Numbered from the stretch's first letter, positions 43,451 to 52,931 are shown. The stretch is DNA of 64,000 nt from Lachnotalea glycerini (GCF_003201285.1 NZ_QICS01000001.1:86678-150677), one strand, 5' to 3'. Notes: generated by a model not told the origin, from the letters alone. Numbers and translations are program-made.

Positions 43451-45862
43451 ATGAATGAACGAATACAACGATTAAGAAATAGACTTTTCGATCAGGAACC
43501 AAGAATTTGTTCCCAACGTTGTGTAATTTTCACAAATTCAATGAAAAAGTCCGAAGGAAAGCCAATTGCTCTTAGAAGATCACAAGCGTTTTATGATGTA
43601 TTGGACAAGATGACAGTGTATGTGAATGAAGATGAACTCATTGTCGGCAATCAGGCAAGATGGCCAAAAGCTTCACCTATTTTTCCTGAGTATTCAACTG
43701 AGTGGTTAGAAAACGAATTAAACGGAAAACCATTTTATCCGCACGAGCGGCCAGGTGATAAGTTCTATTATGATGAAGAGGATAAAGAAAATATATTGGA
43801 TTGTGTCAGCTACTGGAAAGGCAAATCCCTTTATGAAAATTTGAGAAAAACGCTTCCTGACTATATTAATGCAGCATGGGATGCCAATGTAATAGATGAT
43901 ACATGGGTATCAGCTGCTGGTCTTGGAAATGAAGTGGTTGATTATGAATTAGTAGTAAACAAAGGCTTAGAGGATGTCATGAGAAGAATTAAAGAAAGAA
44001 GAAATTCTCTTGATTTAAAAGAGCCAGGCAATGTGAAAAAAAGCTGGTTTCTAGACGCTGCACTACAGGGGAATCAGGCAGTAGTTAATTTTTCTAATCG
44101 TATCGCAGAGGAATGCGAAAGACAGGCACTTACTGCAAAGGATGAAAAATGTAAGCAAGAGCTAAATGAGCTTGCAGAAATTTGCAGACATGTACCACGC
44201 TATCCAGCACGAACCTTTCATGAAGCAGTGCAAGCCATATATATGATTTTATTGACCGTGCATCTGGAATCCAATGGTCATGCCATTTCCCTTGGCAGGT
44301 TTGATCAATATGTATATCCTCTTTATAAGAAAGACTTAGAAGAGGGCAGAATTACCAGAGAAGAAGCATTAGAAATCATAGAAGCTTTCTTTATTAAATG
44401 TAACGAATTAAACAAATTAAGAAGCTGGCCGGATACAGAGTTTTTCTTGGGTTATCAAATGTTTATTAATTTAGCTGTTGCGGGTCAGCATGCAGATGGA
44501 AGTGATGCAACCAATACAATATCTGAATTATGTGTTGAGGCTTGTGAAAATGTTAGATTGTTTACTCCTTCTATCTCTGTAAAATGCTGTGATGCAACCA
44601 CTGATGAATTTTTAATGAAAGCACTTAACGCAATGGAGATGCATAAAGGAGGACAGCCAGCCTTTTATAATGATAAAGCATTTATCAGGACACTAGAAAA
44701 TATGGGAATTGCGAAAGAGGATTTGCATAATTGGGTTCCAGATGGCTGCATTGAAGCGTCGATACCGGGCAAATGGGACTTTGCTGCTAAGGGTCCTTGG
44801 TTAAATGTAGAAAAGGTATTGGAAATTGTGCTTAATAATGGAACTGACCCTAGAACGAAACAACATTTCTTTGATTTGGATAAAAGAATAGAAGAATATA
44901 CATCTACAGAAGAAATATTAGAAGTATATGAGAAGGCGCTAAGATTTTTTATCGATTTACAGGTAGAAACAGAACATATCAATGATGAGTTACATGTTCA
45001 ACAAGATATTAACGCATTTAGAGCATCGTTAGTGGATGACTGTATCGGCAGATGTCTTGATTTGGTAGAAGGCGGTTCAATCTATTCAGCAGACGGAGGT
45101 CCAACGGCAGGAAGCATTAGTGCAGGAGATGCGTTAGCAGCCATTGATCACATTGTATTTGAACAAAAGATTATTACCTTGGAACAATTATTACATGCAT
45201 TAGCAACCAATTTTGAGGATAATCAAACCATACCGACAGGAGCAGAAATAAGAGCAATTTTATTAACGAAAGCTCCCAAATATGGTAATGATGATGACAG
45301 GGCAGATAAATGGGTGGTTGCCATCGAGGAATTTATTGGACATACCTATCGCTATGAATGTAGAAGCTCTAAATATGGAAAAGGCCCTATCCCTTGCTGT
45401 TATTCCTATAGCCAAAGTCCTGTAACGGGAAATGTTGCTTTTGGTGCCAGTATTGGTGCAACACCAGACGGTCGTAAATCAGGAGATCCTGTAAATAACG
45501 GTGTCTCGCCGGCAAACGGTTCGGAAAAAAGCGGTGCGACTGCTGCATGTAATTCCGTTATGAAGCTTCCTACAATTTATATTCAAAAAGGTGGCATTTT
45601 TAATATGAGATTAACTAAGGCAGCATTGGAAACAATAGAAAATAAGAAAAAAATAATTGATATGATTCGGGTGTTCTTTGATAACTATGGTGAGCAAATT
45701 CAGTTTAATGTAGTTGATACCAAAATTTATAAGGATGCTATGAAAAATCCAGATCAATATAAAGATTTAATGGTTCGTGTTTCAGGCTACAGTGCGTTGT
45801 TTACATCACTGTCACCTTCTTGCCAAATTGATGTAATCAGCAGGACGGAGCTTGATCTATAA
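43451..45862 (+). CDS. Glycyl radical enzyme (dehydratase/lyase class, substrate unknown)
   Basis: 803 residues of the pyruvate formate-lyase/glycerol dehydratase superfamily. The thiyl-radical Cys and general base are C433 and E435 (VPDGCIEASIPG); the glycyl radical site is G779 (VRVSGYSALF). The single Cys with Cys-x-Glu places it with dehydratases and lyases rather than true PFL, which has Cys-Cys. But the residues after it (GKWDFAAKGPWLNVEKV) differ from the GKTEGWHDAAFFN-type block of glycerol/propanediol dehydratases, so the catalytic Asp equivalent to D447 is missing. The layout around it is nearer HypD-like enzymes. The activase gene follows after 26 bp. GAGGAGGTTG lies upstream. Confidence 0.93.
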   Translation: MNERIQRLRNRLFDQEPRICSQRCVIFTNSMKKSEGKPIALRRSQAFYDVLDKMTVYVNEDELIVGNQARWPKASPIFPEYSTEWLENELNGKPFYPHERPGDKFYYDEEDKENILDCVSYWKGKSLYENLRKTLPDYINAAWDANVIDDTWVSAAGLGNEVVDYELVVNKGLEDVMRRIKERRNSLDLKEPGNVKKSWFLDAALQGNQAVVNFSNRIAEECERQALTAKDEKCKQELNELAEICRHVPRYPARTFHEAVQAIYMILLTVHLESNGHAISLGRFDQYVYPLYKKDLEEGRITREEALEIIEAFFIKCNELNKLRSWPDTEFFLGYQMFINLAVAGQHADGSDATNTISELCVEACENVRLFTPSISVKCCDATTDEFLMKALNAMEMHKGGQPAFYNDKAFIRTLENMGIAKEDLHNWVPDGCIEASIPGKWDFAAKGPWLNVEKVLEIVLNNGTDPRTKQHFFDLDKRIEEYTSTEEILEVYEKALRFFIDLQVETEHINDELHVQQDINAFRASLVDDCIGRCLDLVEGGSIYSADGGPTAGSISAGDALAAIDHIVFEQKIITLEQLLHALATNFEDNQTIPTGAEIRAILLTKAPKYGNDDDRADKWVVAIEEFIGHTYRYECRSSKYGKGPIPCCYSYSQSPVTGNVAFGASIGATPDGRKSGDPVNNGVSPANGSEKSGATAACNSVMKLPTIYIQKGGIFNMRLTKAALETIENKKKIIDMIRVFFDNYGEQIQFNVVDTKIYKDAMKNPDQYKDLMVRVSGYSALFTSLSPSCQIDVISRTELDL

Positions 45863-45888
45863 CTAGAAAACAAGAAAGGTATGGCGAA

Positions 45889-46797
45889 ATGGAAGAGGCA
45901 AATATTTTCAATATAGAACGATATGCCACGGAGGACGGTCCGGGAATTCGCACTGTTATTTTTCTTAAAGGATGTCAACTAAGATGCAGGTGGTGTGCCA
46001 ATCCAGAGTCACAGGAATTCAAACCGCAGGTTTTAGTCAATATTAATACTTGCATATCCTGTGGAAAATGTATGAATGTATGTCCTAGTCATGCAATATC
46101 CTATCAGGAAGGATATGGCTATATATCCGATTTTAATCGGTGCACCGCTTGCCAAATATGCATTACACAATGTTACCTGAATGCCAGAACGCTTATGGGT
46201 AAACAATATAGTATTCAGGAATTGCTGGAAATTATATTAAAGGACGAGCAGTATTATAAAAAGTCTGGTGGAGGCATCACTTTTAGCGGAGGAGAACCAT
46301 TTTACTATTCCCAAACGATACAAGAACTTGCAAAAGAGATGAAAGCAAGAGGCTATAATACTTTAGTTGAAACCTGTGGGCAGGTTCAGTGGGCTAAAAT
46401 AGAAGCAGCAATGGAGGACTTGGATTATATTTACTACGACTTTAAACATTACGATACAAAGAGGCATAAAGAGTTAACGGGTTATGATAATACTTTGATA
46501 TTGGACAATTTGCGTTTGCTTGACAAGAAATATAAAGGGAATTTATCAGTAAGGTATCCATATATTCCTGGTTGTAACAGTGATGATGCAGCAATACAAG
46601 GTTTCTTACGATTTATGAAAGAGTTAAATCATGTCAAAGAAATTATATTTCTTCCCTATCATAGATTGGGACTTCCAAAATACCAAGGCTTAGGCAGAAC
46701 TTATGAAATGGGTGAGAGAAAGTCGTTAAAGAAAGCGGAAATGAAACATTTGTATGAAATTGCCAAAGACTATGATTTAAAGATAAAAATACAATAA
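45889..46797 (+). CDS. Glycyl radical enzyme activase (radical SAM)
   Basis: 302 residues. Radical SAM cluster C29-x3-C33-x2-C36 (GCQLRCRWC), then a two-cluster ferredoxin insert: C55, C58, C61, C65 and C85, C88, C91, C95. The SAM-binding FSGGEPF follows near 137. This three-cluster form is typical of activases for GDH, HypD and CutC-type enzymes, not for PFL itself. It installs the glycyl radical on the upstream enzyme. Strictly anaerobic chemistry is implied. Confidence 0.95.
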   Translation: MEEANIFNIERYATEDGPGIRTVIFLKGCQLRCRWCANPESQEFKPQVLVNINTCISCGKCMNVCPSHAISYQEGYGYISDFNRCTACQICITQCYLNARTLMGKQYSIQELLEIILKDEQYYKKSGGGITFSGGEPFYYSQTIQELAKEMKARGYNTLVETCGQVQWAKIEAAMEDLDYIYYDFKHYDTKRHKELTGYDNTLILDNLRLLDKKYKGNLSVRYPYIPGCNSDDAAIQGFLRFMKELNHVKEIIFLPYHRLGLPKYQGLGRTYEMGERKSLKKAEMKHLYEIAKDYDLKIKIQ

Positions 46798-46810
46798 TTG
46801 GGGTGATAAC

Positions 46811-48304
46811 GTGGCAGTAAAAACTATATTGGGATTTGATTGCGGGAATTCGTCCTATCGTGTAGTGCTTGGAAAATATGATGGTGAACGCATCATTACA
46901 GAAGTAATTGACCAAATTCCAAATGATATGATTAAGGTGGGAAATTACTATTATTGGGATATACTACGGATTTTTTCCGACTTTAAACAGATTCTTAAAA
47001 GACTGGTTTTACAGGGCGAAAAAATAGATTCAATTGGAATTTGCACTTGGGGTGTTGACTTTGCGCTGTTTGACAAAAAAGGGAATATGCTGAATAACCC
47101 GTTGGCATATCGAAATGTGTTTGGAGAAGCATATATTTCGAAACTGACAACAAAGGATAGAAAAGACATGTTTCAAAATACCGGAATTTTATGTGACAAA
47201 ATTAATTCAGTCTATTTACTGGAAGGTATGAAAGAAGAAATGCCAGATATTTATGAATTGTCAGATAAACTATTAATGATTCCTGATATTTTGAATTATA
47301 TGCTGACGGGTAGGTTTTTTAATGAGCCAAGTGAATTCAGTACAACGCAGCTTATGAATGTTAAAAGTAAGGAAGTTAGTGAATTTGTCTGTCATGAGAG
47401 AAACATAAAAAAAGAATTGTTTCAAGAAATTGGCAGGCATGGTGAACTGATTGGTGTTCTATTAGAGGATATCAAAGAAGAAATCGGAGTTGATTATGAT
47501 ATTCCAGTTGTTTGTGTACCATCTCACGATACGGCAGCAGCGGTTTTAGCAGTGCCGGCTATGGAGGAGCATTTTGCTTTTATCAGCTCTGGTACGTGGT
47601 CTTTAATAGGAACCGAATTAAAGGAGCCGATTTTATCCGATGAAGTGTATCAGGCGAATTTAACCAATGAATTAGGCGCTTTTCATACTATTACACTTTT
47701 AAAAAACGGTGCCGGAATGTTCATGATTCAAAAGATTAAAAAGGAATATGAGCTTGATGTTAAAAAGGAAGTGAGTTGGACGGATATTATGGAGCTTTCC
47801 AATTCTTATCAAGAGGAACATACTCCGCTAATTGATATTAATGACATTCGATTCTTTCATCCAAGGAAAATGGGAAAAGAAATATGGAGTTACTTAAAGG
47901 AAACAAAGCAGGCGGATGGAGAATTTTTGTGGAATACAGTTGTTAGAGCGGTTTATGCTTCTATGGCTTGCAGTTATGCAATTACGGTTAATGATATGCA
48001 AAATGTGACCAAGAAAAGCTTTGATTCTATTTACATTGTTGGTGGGGGTGCCAAAAATGAAATTGTTAATCAAATGACAGCCGATTGTTCAGGTAAAAAG
48101 GTAATTGCATGTATAGGCGAGAGTACTGCAATGGGTAATATAGCAGCTCAGCTTAAATATTTTGACACTTCCCTTGGTGTAAAAGACATAAGAAAAATTG
48201 TAAAGAATTCTGTTCATATGAAAAGTTATAGTACAAATAAAGATACTTCCTATTTAGTTGATTGTTATAAAAAATTATCAGAAAAGGAGTGGATGATTCA
48301 ATGA
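46811..48304 (+). CDS. Rhamnulokinase-like FGGY sugar kinase
   Basis: 497 residues from a GTG start (GGGGTGATAAC upstream). FGGY/ASKHA fold: LGFDCGNSSYRVVLG phosphate loop at the N terminus, WGVDFALFDKKG, and ISSGTWSLIGTEL (about 255-267), the last typical of RhaB-type kinases; IVGGGAKNEIVNQMTADC near 410 closes the ATP site. RhaB phosphorylates ketoses at O1. With the FucA-like aldolase in the same operon it should give a ketose-1-phosphate that is split to DHAP plus an aldehyde. Its stop overlaps the next gene by 4 bp. Confidence 0.88.
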   Translation: MAVKTILGFDCGNSSYRVVLGKYDGERIITEVIDQIPNDMIKVGNYYYWDILRIFSDFKQILKRLVLQGEKIDSIGICTWGVDFALFDKKGNMLNNPLAYRNVFGEAYISKLTTKDRKDMFQNTGILCDKINSVYLLEGMKEEMPDIYELSDKLLMIPDILNYMLTGRFFNEPSEFSTTQLMNVKSKEVSEFVCHERNIKKELFQEIGRHGELIGVLLEDIKEEIGVDYDIPVVCVPSHDTAAAVLAVPAMEEHFAFISSGTWSLIGTELKEPILSDEVYQANLTNELGAFHTITLLKNGAGMFMIQKIKKEYELDVKKEVSWTDIMELSNSYQEEHTPLIDINDIRFFHPRKMGKEIWSYLKETKQADGEFLWNTVVRAVYASMACSYAITVNDMQNVTKKSFDSIYIVGGGAKNEIVNQMTADCSGKKVIACIGESTAMGNIAAQLKYFDTSLGVKDIRKIVKNSVHMKSYSTNKDTSYLVDCYKKLSEKEWMIQ

Positions 48305-49794
48305 GTGACAGAATTCTGCAAATGGAAGGAATATCAAAAAGCTTCTTTGGCGTACAGGTTTTAAAAAACGCCCAGCTCGAAGTCAGAAAAGGAGAAGTAC
48401 ATGTTTTGCTGGGTGAAAACGGAGCGGGCAAATCAACAATGATTAAAATTTTATCAGGAGCCTATAAAAGAGAAGAAGGAAAAATTTATCTAAATGGTGA
48501 GGAATTACCGATACTGACGCCAAAGGAGGTAATTGATAAAGGGATTAGCGTCATCTATCAGGAGTTTAACTTAAATCCACATGTTTCTATATGGGAAAAT
48601 ATATTCATGGGTAAAGAATTTACCAAGCATGGAATTATAGATAGCAGCAAAAGCAAATCCGAGGCAAAAAAATATATGGAGTTAATCGGACTCGATTGTG
48701 AACCTGATCTGTTGGTTGGAAATCTGAGTATTGCTCAAAAGCAAATGGTAGAAATAGCGAAAGCCATCTCAATGGATGTAAAGGTTCTGGTACTAGATGA
48801 ACCAACAGCCTCAATCACAGACAAAGAAACAGAAAGACTTTTTTCAATTGTTAGAGAATTAAAGGCAAAGGGAATTGGAATTATTTATATATCGCACCGT
48901 ATGAGTGAGCTTTTTGAAATCGGAGACAGATGTAGTGTTATGAGGGATGGCGAATATATCGATACGGTTGAACTTAGTAAAACATCGGTAGAAGAACTTA
49001 CTAAAATGATGGTAGGCAGAAGTGTAAGCTTTGAAAGATATCAAAATAAAGCGTTAGATACCAAAAGTGAAGTTCTAAAGGTTGAAAACCTGAATTATAA
49101 GAAACTCCTAAAAAATGTTTCGTTTCATCTCCACAAAGGGGAAATTTTAGGAATGTCAGGGCTTGTCGGAGCAGGTAGAACAGAACTGGCAAAATGCATT
49201 ATTGGGGCATATACCAAAAGTTCAGGTACCGTTTATTTGAATGGAAATGAGTATAGCAATGCTTCCATATGTAAATCAATTGATCATGGAATTGTCTATT
49301 TAAGTGAGGACAGAAAAGATGAAGGACTGGTTTTAATGCACTCATTAAAGGATAATATTGCACTTCCTAACCTTTCCTTATTTGGTAAGTTTATGTTAAG
49401 TAAAAGTAAAATGGAATGTACTGCAAAAGAATCAGTAGAAAAGTTAATGATTAAGGCTCATTCAACTGATATACAGGCGAAAAATTTGTCAGGGGGGAAT
49501 CAACAAAAAGTTGTAATTGCCAAATGGCTGTTAACAAATGCGCAAATCTTTATATTTGATGAACCGACACGAGGAATTGACGTTGGAGCCAGAGATGAAA
49601 TATATCAGATTATGGGTAAGCTGGTAAAGGAAGGAAAATCAATTATTATGATTTCGTCGGATATTCCAGAAATTCAGAAAATGTGTGATAGGGTTTTGGT
49701 GTTAAAAGATGGAGAAATAACAGCAGATGTAAAAAATACAACGGAATTAACACAGGAAAAAATACTATCTTATGCATTAACAGGAGGAAAGTAA
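48301..49794 (+). CDS. Sugar ABC transporter ATPase (RbsA/MglA type)
   Basis: 497 residues from the ATG at 48301, which overlaps the kinase stop. It has two fused nucleotide-binding domains: N half with Walker A GENGAGKST and Walker B VLVLDEPTAS; C half with LSGGNQQKVVIAKWL, then FIFDEPTRGIDVG. The C-terminal half has a degenerate Walker A (SGLVGAGRTE), as in RbsA/MglA. It energises uptake through the permease encoded next (1 bp away). Confidence 0.95.
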   Translation: MSDRILQMEGISKSFFGVQVLKNAQLEVRKGEVHVLLGENGAGKSTMIKILSGAYKREEGKIYLNGEELPILTPKEVIDKGISVIYQEFNLNPHVSIWENIFMGKEFTKHGIIDSSKSKSEAKKYMELIGLDCEPDLLVGNLSIAQKQMVEIAKAISMDVKVLVLDEPTASITDKETERLFSIVRELKAKGIGIIYISHRMSELFEIGDRCSVMRDGEYIDTVELSKTSVEELTKMMVGRSVSFERYQNKALDTKSEVLKVENLNYKKLLKNVSFHLHKGEILGMSGLVGAGRTELAKCIIGAYTKSSGTVYLNGNEYSNASICKSIDHGIVYLSEDRKDEGLVLMHSLKDNIALPNLSLFGKFMLSKSKMECTAKESVEKLMIKAHSTDIQAKNLSGGNQQKVVIAKWLLTNAQIFIFDEPTRGIDVGARDEIYQIMGKLVKEGKSIIMISSDIPEIQKMCDRVLVLKDGEITADVKNTTELTQEKILSYALTGGK

Positions 49795-49795
49795 A

Positions 49796-50758
49796 ATGGA
49801 AAAATTTATGAAAGGCAAAAAAATTGATGTACAGGCATTCACTCTTTATTTTGGAGGAATCATTATCCTGTTAGCCTTTACAATAATTTGTAAAATAAAC
49901 GGAAAAGATTTCTTTTCAGTACAAAACATTATGAATATCATCCAACAGTCAGCTATTATTGGAATTACAGGAATTGGAGCTTCAATTGTAATTTTGACCG
50001 GCGGTATTGATTTATCAGTTGGTTCGGTGATTGCATTTGTTGGAATTTCGGGAGGGCTGTTATTAAAGGCAGGTGTGCCGCTTCCAATTACTATAATCGC
50101 ATGTCTGATTATAGGTATGCTGATTGGATTATTTAATGGTTATTTTGTCAGTGTTGGAAAGGTTCCTGCTTTTATTGTTACATTAGGTTCAATGCAAATA
50201 TTCAGGGGTTTTACAAAGGTTTTGACGGATGGTAAGCCGGTTTCTGGCTTTGAGGATAGTCTGGCAGCACTGACGAGCGGCAAGGTTTTTGGAATACCAG
50301 CACTTGTATATTATGTATTTATACTGTATGCAATTATGATATTTGTTACACTCAAAACTAAATTTGGAAGAAGGCTATATGCAATCGGTGGTAATCCGAA
50401 TGCAGCAAAGCTTTCAGGCGTTAAGATTCGTAAAATAGAAATTTCAGCATACGCAATAGCAGGACTGTTTTTTGCCATTGGAGGAATATGTTTACTATCC
50501 AGATTATCTTATGCAGATCCGAATGCAGGTTCTGGATATGAAATGGATGCGATTGCGGCAACTGTACTGGGAGGAATTGCATTATCAGGCGGTAAAGGAA
50601 AGGTTGGTAATACTTTAGTGGGAGCTTTGGTTTTGGGCATACTAAAGTGCGGACTTCAGATACTAAATGTAGCAACCTATTGGCAGACTGTTATAATCGG
50701 TGTTGTAATTATACTTGCTGTATACGCAGATAAAGCAAATGATAGAAAGGCAGAATAA
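49796..50758 (+). CDS. Sugar ABC transporter permease (RbsC type)
   Basis: 320 residues, about ten membrane helices. Family blocks: LTGGIDLSVGSVIAFVG (about 63-79), GKVPAFIVTLGSM, FGRRLYAIGGNPNAAKLSGV, and ATVLGGIALSGGKG. It forms the homodimeric channel of the ribose/galactose-type importer with the preceding ATPase. A 99-bp spacer with hairpins separates it from the binding-protein gene. Confidence 0.95.
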   Translation: MEKFMKGKKIDVQAFTLYFGGIIILLAFTIICKINGKDFFSVQNIMNIIQQSAIIGITGIGASIVILTGGIDLSVGSVIAFVGISGGLLLKAGVPLPITIIACLIIGMLIGLFNGYFVSVGKVPAFIVTLGSMQIFRGFTKVLTDGKPVSGFEDSLAALTSGKVFGIPALVYYVFILYAIMIFVTLKTKFGRRLYAIGGNPNAAKLSGVKIRKIEISAYAIAGLFFAIGGICLLSRLSYADPNAGSGYEMDAIAATVLGGIALSGGKGKVGNTLVGALVLGILKCGLQILNVATYWQTVIIGVVIILAVYADKANDRKAE

Positions 50759-50768
50759 AGATATTAAT

Positions 50769-50823
50769 ACCCAAATGGGTTTTTAATATAAGAAGAATGA
50801 AAGCCTTAAGAAATGCTTTCATT
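50769..50823 (+). other. Intra-operon hairpins before the binding-protein gene
   Basis: ACCCAAATGGGT (50769-50780) is a short palindrome, and AATGAAAGC (50796-50804) pairs perfectly with GCTTTCATT (50815-50823). With no T-tract, they are likely RNA-processing or stability stems, common before binding-protein genes that need higher expression. Confidence 0.5.
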
Positions 50824-50857
50824 TCTAACAACTTTCAAAACATAAGGAGGATAAGGT

Positions 50858-51898
50858 ATGAAAAAAAGTTTTATTAGTATGTTTTTGGTGGTATCAATGA
50901 TTATGGTTATGCTTGCGGGGTGTGGACAAAAAGAAAGCAGCAGCGAAAGTACTAAAGAAAGTACAACTGACAGTGCAAGCGACAGCACAGAAGAAACAAA
51001 AAGTGAATCATCTGACTACACCATTGGCTTTGTACCAATGACATTGAATAATGAGTATTTTATTGCAATGTGTAATGGGGCACAGGAAAAAGCAGATGAA
51101 CTTGGTGTAAAACTAGAGATTCAGGCAGCAGATTCACATGCCAGTGCAGCCGATCAGCTTACCATTGTAGAAAACATGATTACTTCTGGCGTGAATGCAA
51201 TTTGTATTGTACCATCATCATCAGAAGGCCTTGAAACAGCATTAAAAAAATGCGAGGAAGCAGGAATACTTGTGTTTAATATTGATACCATACTGGATGA
51301 ATCCGTAACAAGCAAAGTATCTATGGATATTCCTTTCTATGGTACAGATAATAAGGCAGGTGGACAAAAAGCAGGAGAGTATGTGAAGGAGAATTTCCCA
51401 AAAGGCACAATAACTGCTATATTGACTGGTATTGAAACACAGCAAAATTCATGGGACAGACGGGATGGTTTTATGGACGGAGCAGGAGATGCAATTGAAG
51501 TAGTAGCTGTTCAATCTGCAAATTGGGAAGTAGATCAAGGCTATGATGCAGCACAAAATATCATTACTGCAAACCCAGATCTTCAATTAATATATTGCTG
51601 TAATGACAGTATGGCAATTGGGGCAAGTAAGGCAGTTAAGGAAGCTGGTTTGGGAGATCAGATTAAGATTATTGGTTTTGACGGTGCATCAGAAGCATTA
51701 AATATGGTTAAGTCGGGTGAATTTATCGGAACCGTTGCTCAAGATCCGGTACAAATGGGTAAACTTGGAGTTGAAAATGCAGTGAAAGCATTAAATGGTG
51801 AAGAAGTAGAGCAATATTTAGATACAGGTTCTTCTTTCATTACAGCAGACAATGTGGACAAACAAATCGAATATATTACTCCATACATTGGAGAATAA
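50858..51898 (+). CDS. Sugar-binding lipoprotein of the ABC importer
   Basis: 346 residues. Lipoprotein signal with lipobox LAGC (Cys at about 22), a Ser/Thr/Glu-rich linker (about 25-52), then a type I periplasmic-binding fold (YTIGFVPMTLNNEYFIAMC, CNDSMAIGASKAV, IIGFDGASEAL). It presents the sugar to the RbsC-type permease; the fold is that of RbsB/xylose/rhamnose-binding proteins. AAGGAGGATAAGGT lies upstream. The ligand is not evident from sequence. Confidence 0.95.
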   Translation: MKKSFISMFLVVSMIMVMLAGCGQKESSSESTKESTTDSASDSTEETKSESSDYTIGFVPMTLNNEYFIAMCNGAQEKADELGVKLEIQAADSHASAADQLTIVENMITSGVNAICIVPSSSEGLETALKKCEEAGILVFNIDTILDESVTSKVSMDIPFYGTDNKAGGQKAGEYVKENFPKGTITAILTGIETQQNSWDRRDGFMDGAGDAIEVVAVQSANWEVDQGYDAAQNIITANPDLQLIYCCNDSMAIGASKAVKEAGLGDQIKIIGFDGASEALNMVKSGEFIGTVAQDPVQMGKLGVENAVKALNGEEVEQYLDTGSSFITADNVDKQIEYITPYIGE

Positions 51899-51919
51899 TT
51901 TAAACAAAGGAGAATTAAA

Positions 51920-52567
51920 ATGAATTATCGTAAGCTTATAGTAGAAAACGGACTAAGAATGATAAGATCAGGATTAACAGTAGAAACATGGGGAAATATC
52001 AGTTGTCGTGATAAAGAAACGGGACTGGTATATATGACTCCAAGTGCTATGGATTATAATACAATTACAGAAGAAGATATTGTGGTGTGTTCTTTGGATG
52101 GGACAATAGTAGAAAGTATACGCAAGCCTACTATTGAAAAAGATTTGCATTTATCAATTTATCGAGCAAGAAATGAAGTAAATGCAGTCGTACATACACA
52201 CCCTGTTTATTCAATGATATATGCATGCCAAGGTAAAGTAATACCATTAATCATTGATGAGGCGGCACAGGCTTTAGGAGATGTATGTAAAAGCACAAAC
52301 TATGAGTTACCAGGATCTTTGGAATTAGCACAGGAGTGCGTTTTAGCCTTAGGAAAAGAGGCTAACTCTTGTCTGCTTCATTCACATGGTGCGGTTTGTA
52401 TTGGTGCTGATATGGATGCGGCATTTAAGGTAGCAACAGTATTGGAAGCAACTGCACAAATCAATTATATGATTGAAGCGACAGGCTGCAAGGCTACGAT
52501 AATCTCAGAAGAAAATGTAATGGCAATGAAAGATTTTGTAAAAAATCATTATGGACAAGACAAATAG
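51920..52567 (+). CDS. Class II aldolase, L-fuculose-1-phosphate aldolase-like
   Basis: 215 residues, the same length as E. coli FucA. The zinc ligands fall at almost the same positions: E73 (TIEKDLHLSIY), H92 and H94 (VVHTHPVYS), and H154/H156 (LLHSHGAV). The N terminus with GLTVETWGNISCRD is family-typical. These aldolases cleave ketose-1-phosphates to DHAP plus L-lactaldehyde (from deoxyhexoses) or glycolaldehyde. It is the last gene of the operon; 21 bp after the binding-protein gene. RhaD-type or other AraD-like specificity is possible. Confidence 0.88.
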   Translation: MNYRKLIVENGLRMIRSGLTVETWGNISCRDKETGLVYMTPSAMDYNTITEEDIVVCSLDGTIVESIRKPTIEKDLHLSIYRARNEVNAVVHTHPVYSMIYACQGKVIPLIIDEAAQALGDVCKSTNYELPGSLELAQECVLALGKEANSCLLHSHGAVCIGADMDAAFKVATVLEATAQINYMIEATGCKATIISEENVMAMKDFVKNHYGQDK

Positions 52568-52616
52568 TCAAATATTGATCAGAAACTGATATTAGACGAA
52601 GCAGTAGAAATAAAAA

Positions 52617-52646
52617 AAAGAGGGAATCCGTTAGGAAACCCTCTTT
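52617..52646. terminator. Terminator of the first sugar operon
   Basis: AAAGAGGG (52617-52624) pairs with CCCTCTTT (52639-52646). Flanking A-run upstream and T residues downstream let it serve both this operon and the minus-strand cold-shock gene. Confidence 0.75.
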
Positions 52647-52670
52647 AATTATGTGCGTTTAATGAATTTA

Positions 52671-52874
52671 TTAAGCTATGGTTACATTAACTGCCTGTGG
52701 TCCACGATTTCCGTCCACAATATCAAATGTAACTTTAGCGCCTTCTTCTAAAGATTTAAAACCATCTGAAACGATTCCGGTAAAGTGTACGAATACATCT
52801 TCTCCGCCTTCGTCGTTAGTGATAAATCCAAATCCTTTAGTTGAGTTAAACCATTTAACTGTACCTTTGTTCAT
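52671..52874 (-). CDS. Cold-shock domain protein (CspA family)
   Basis: 67 residues: one cold-shock domain with both RNA-binding motifs, RNP1 KGFGFI and RNP2 VFVHF, and the start [16 protein letters not shown]. It binds single-stranded RNA/DNA and acts as an RNA chaperone. AGGAGGTA lies before the ATG. It has its own consensus promoter and a 5' UTR of about 130 nt with a large hairpin, the typical cold-shock arrangement. Confidence 0.97.
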   Translation of the reverse strand: MNKGTVKWFNSTKGFGFITNDEGGEDVFVHFTGIVSDGFKSLEEGAKVTFDIVDGNRGPQAVNVTIA

Positions 52875-52931
52875 AAAAGATACCTCCTATAAAATAATAT
52901 ATTAATGTATTTCATAACTATATTAAAAAAT

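Noticed and set aside
43190-43468. 92-codon minus-strand frame in the GRE promoter region
   Set aside because: Phe/Tyr/Ile-rich translation of AT-rich DNA covering the promoter; no start signal.
43451-45862. True pyruvate formate-lyase
   Set aside because: PFL has a Cys-Cys pair at the active site; this enzyme has single C433 with E435 and a three-cluster activase.
43451-52567. Bacterial microcompartment locus
   Set aside because: No shell-protein (BMC domain) genes, aldehyde dehydrogenase or encapsulation peptide-bearing enzyme was seen in the operon.
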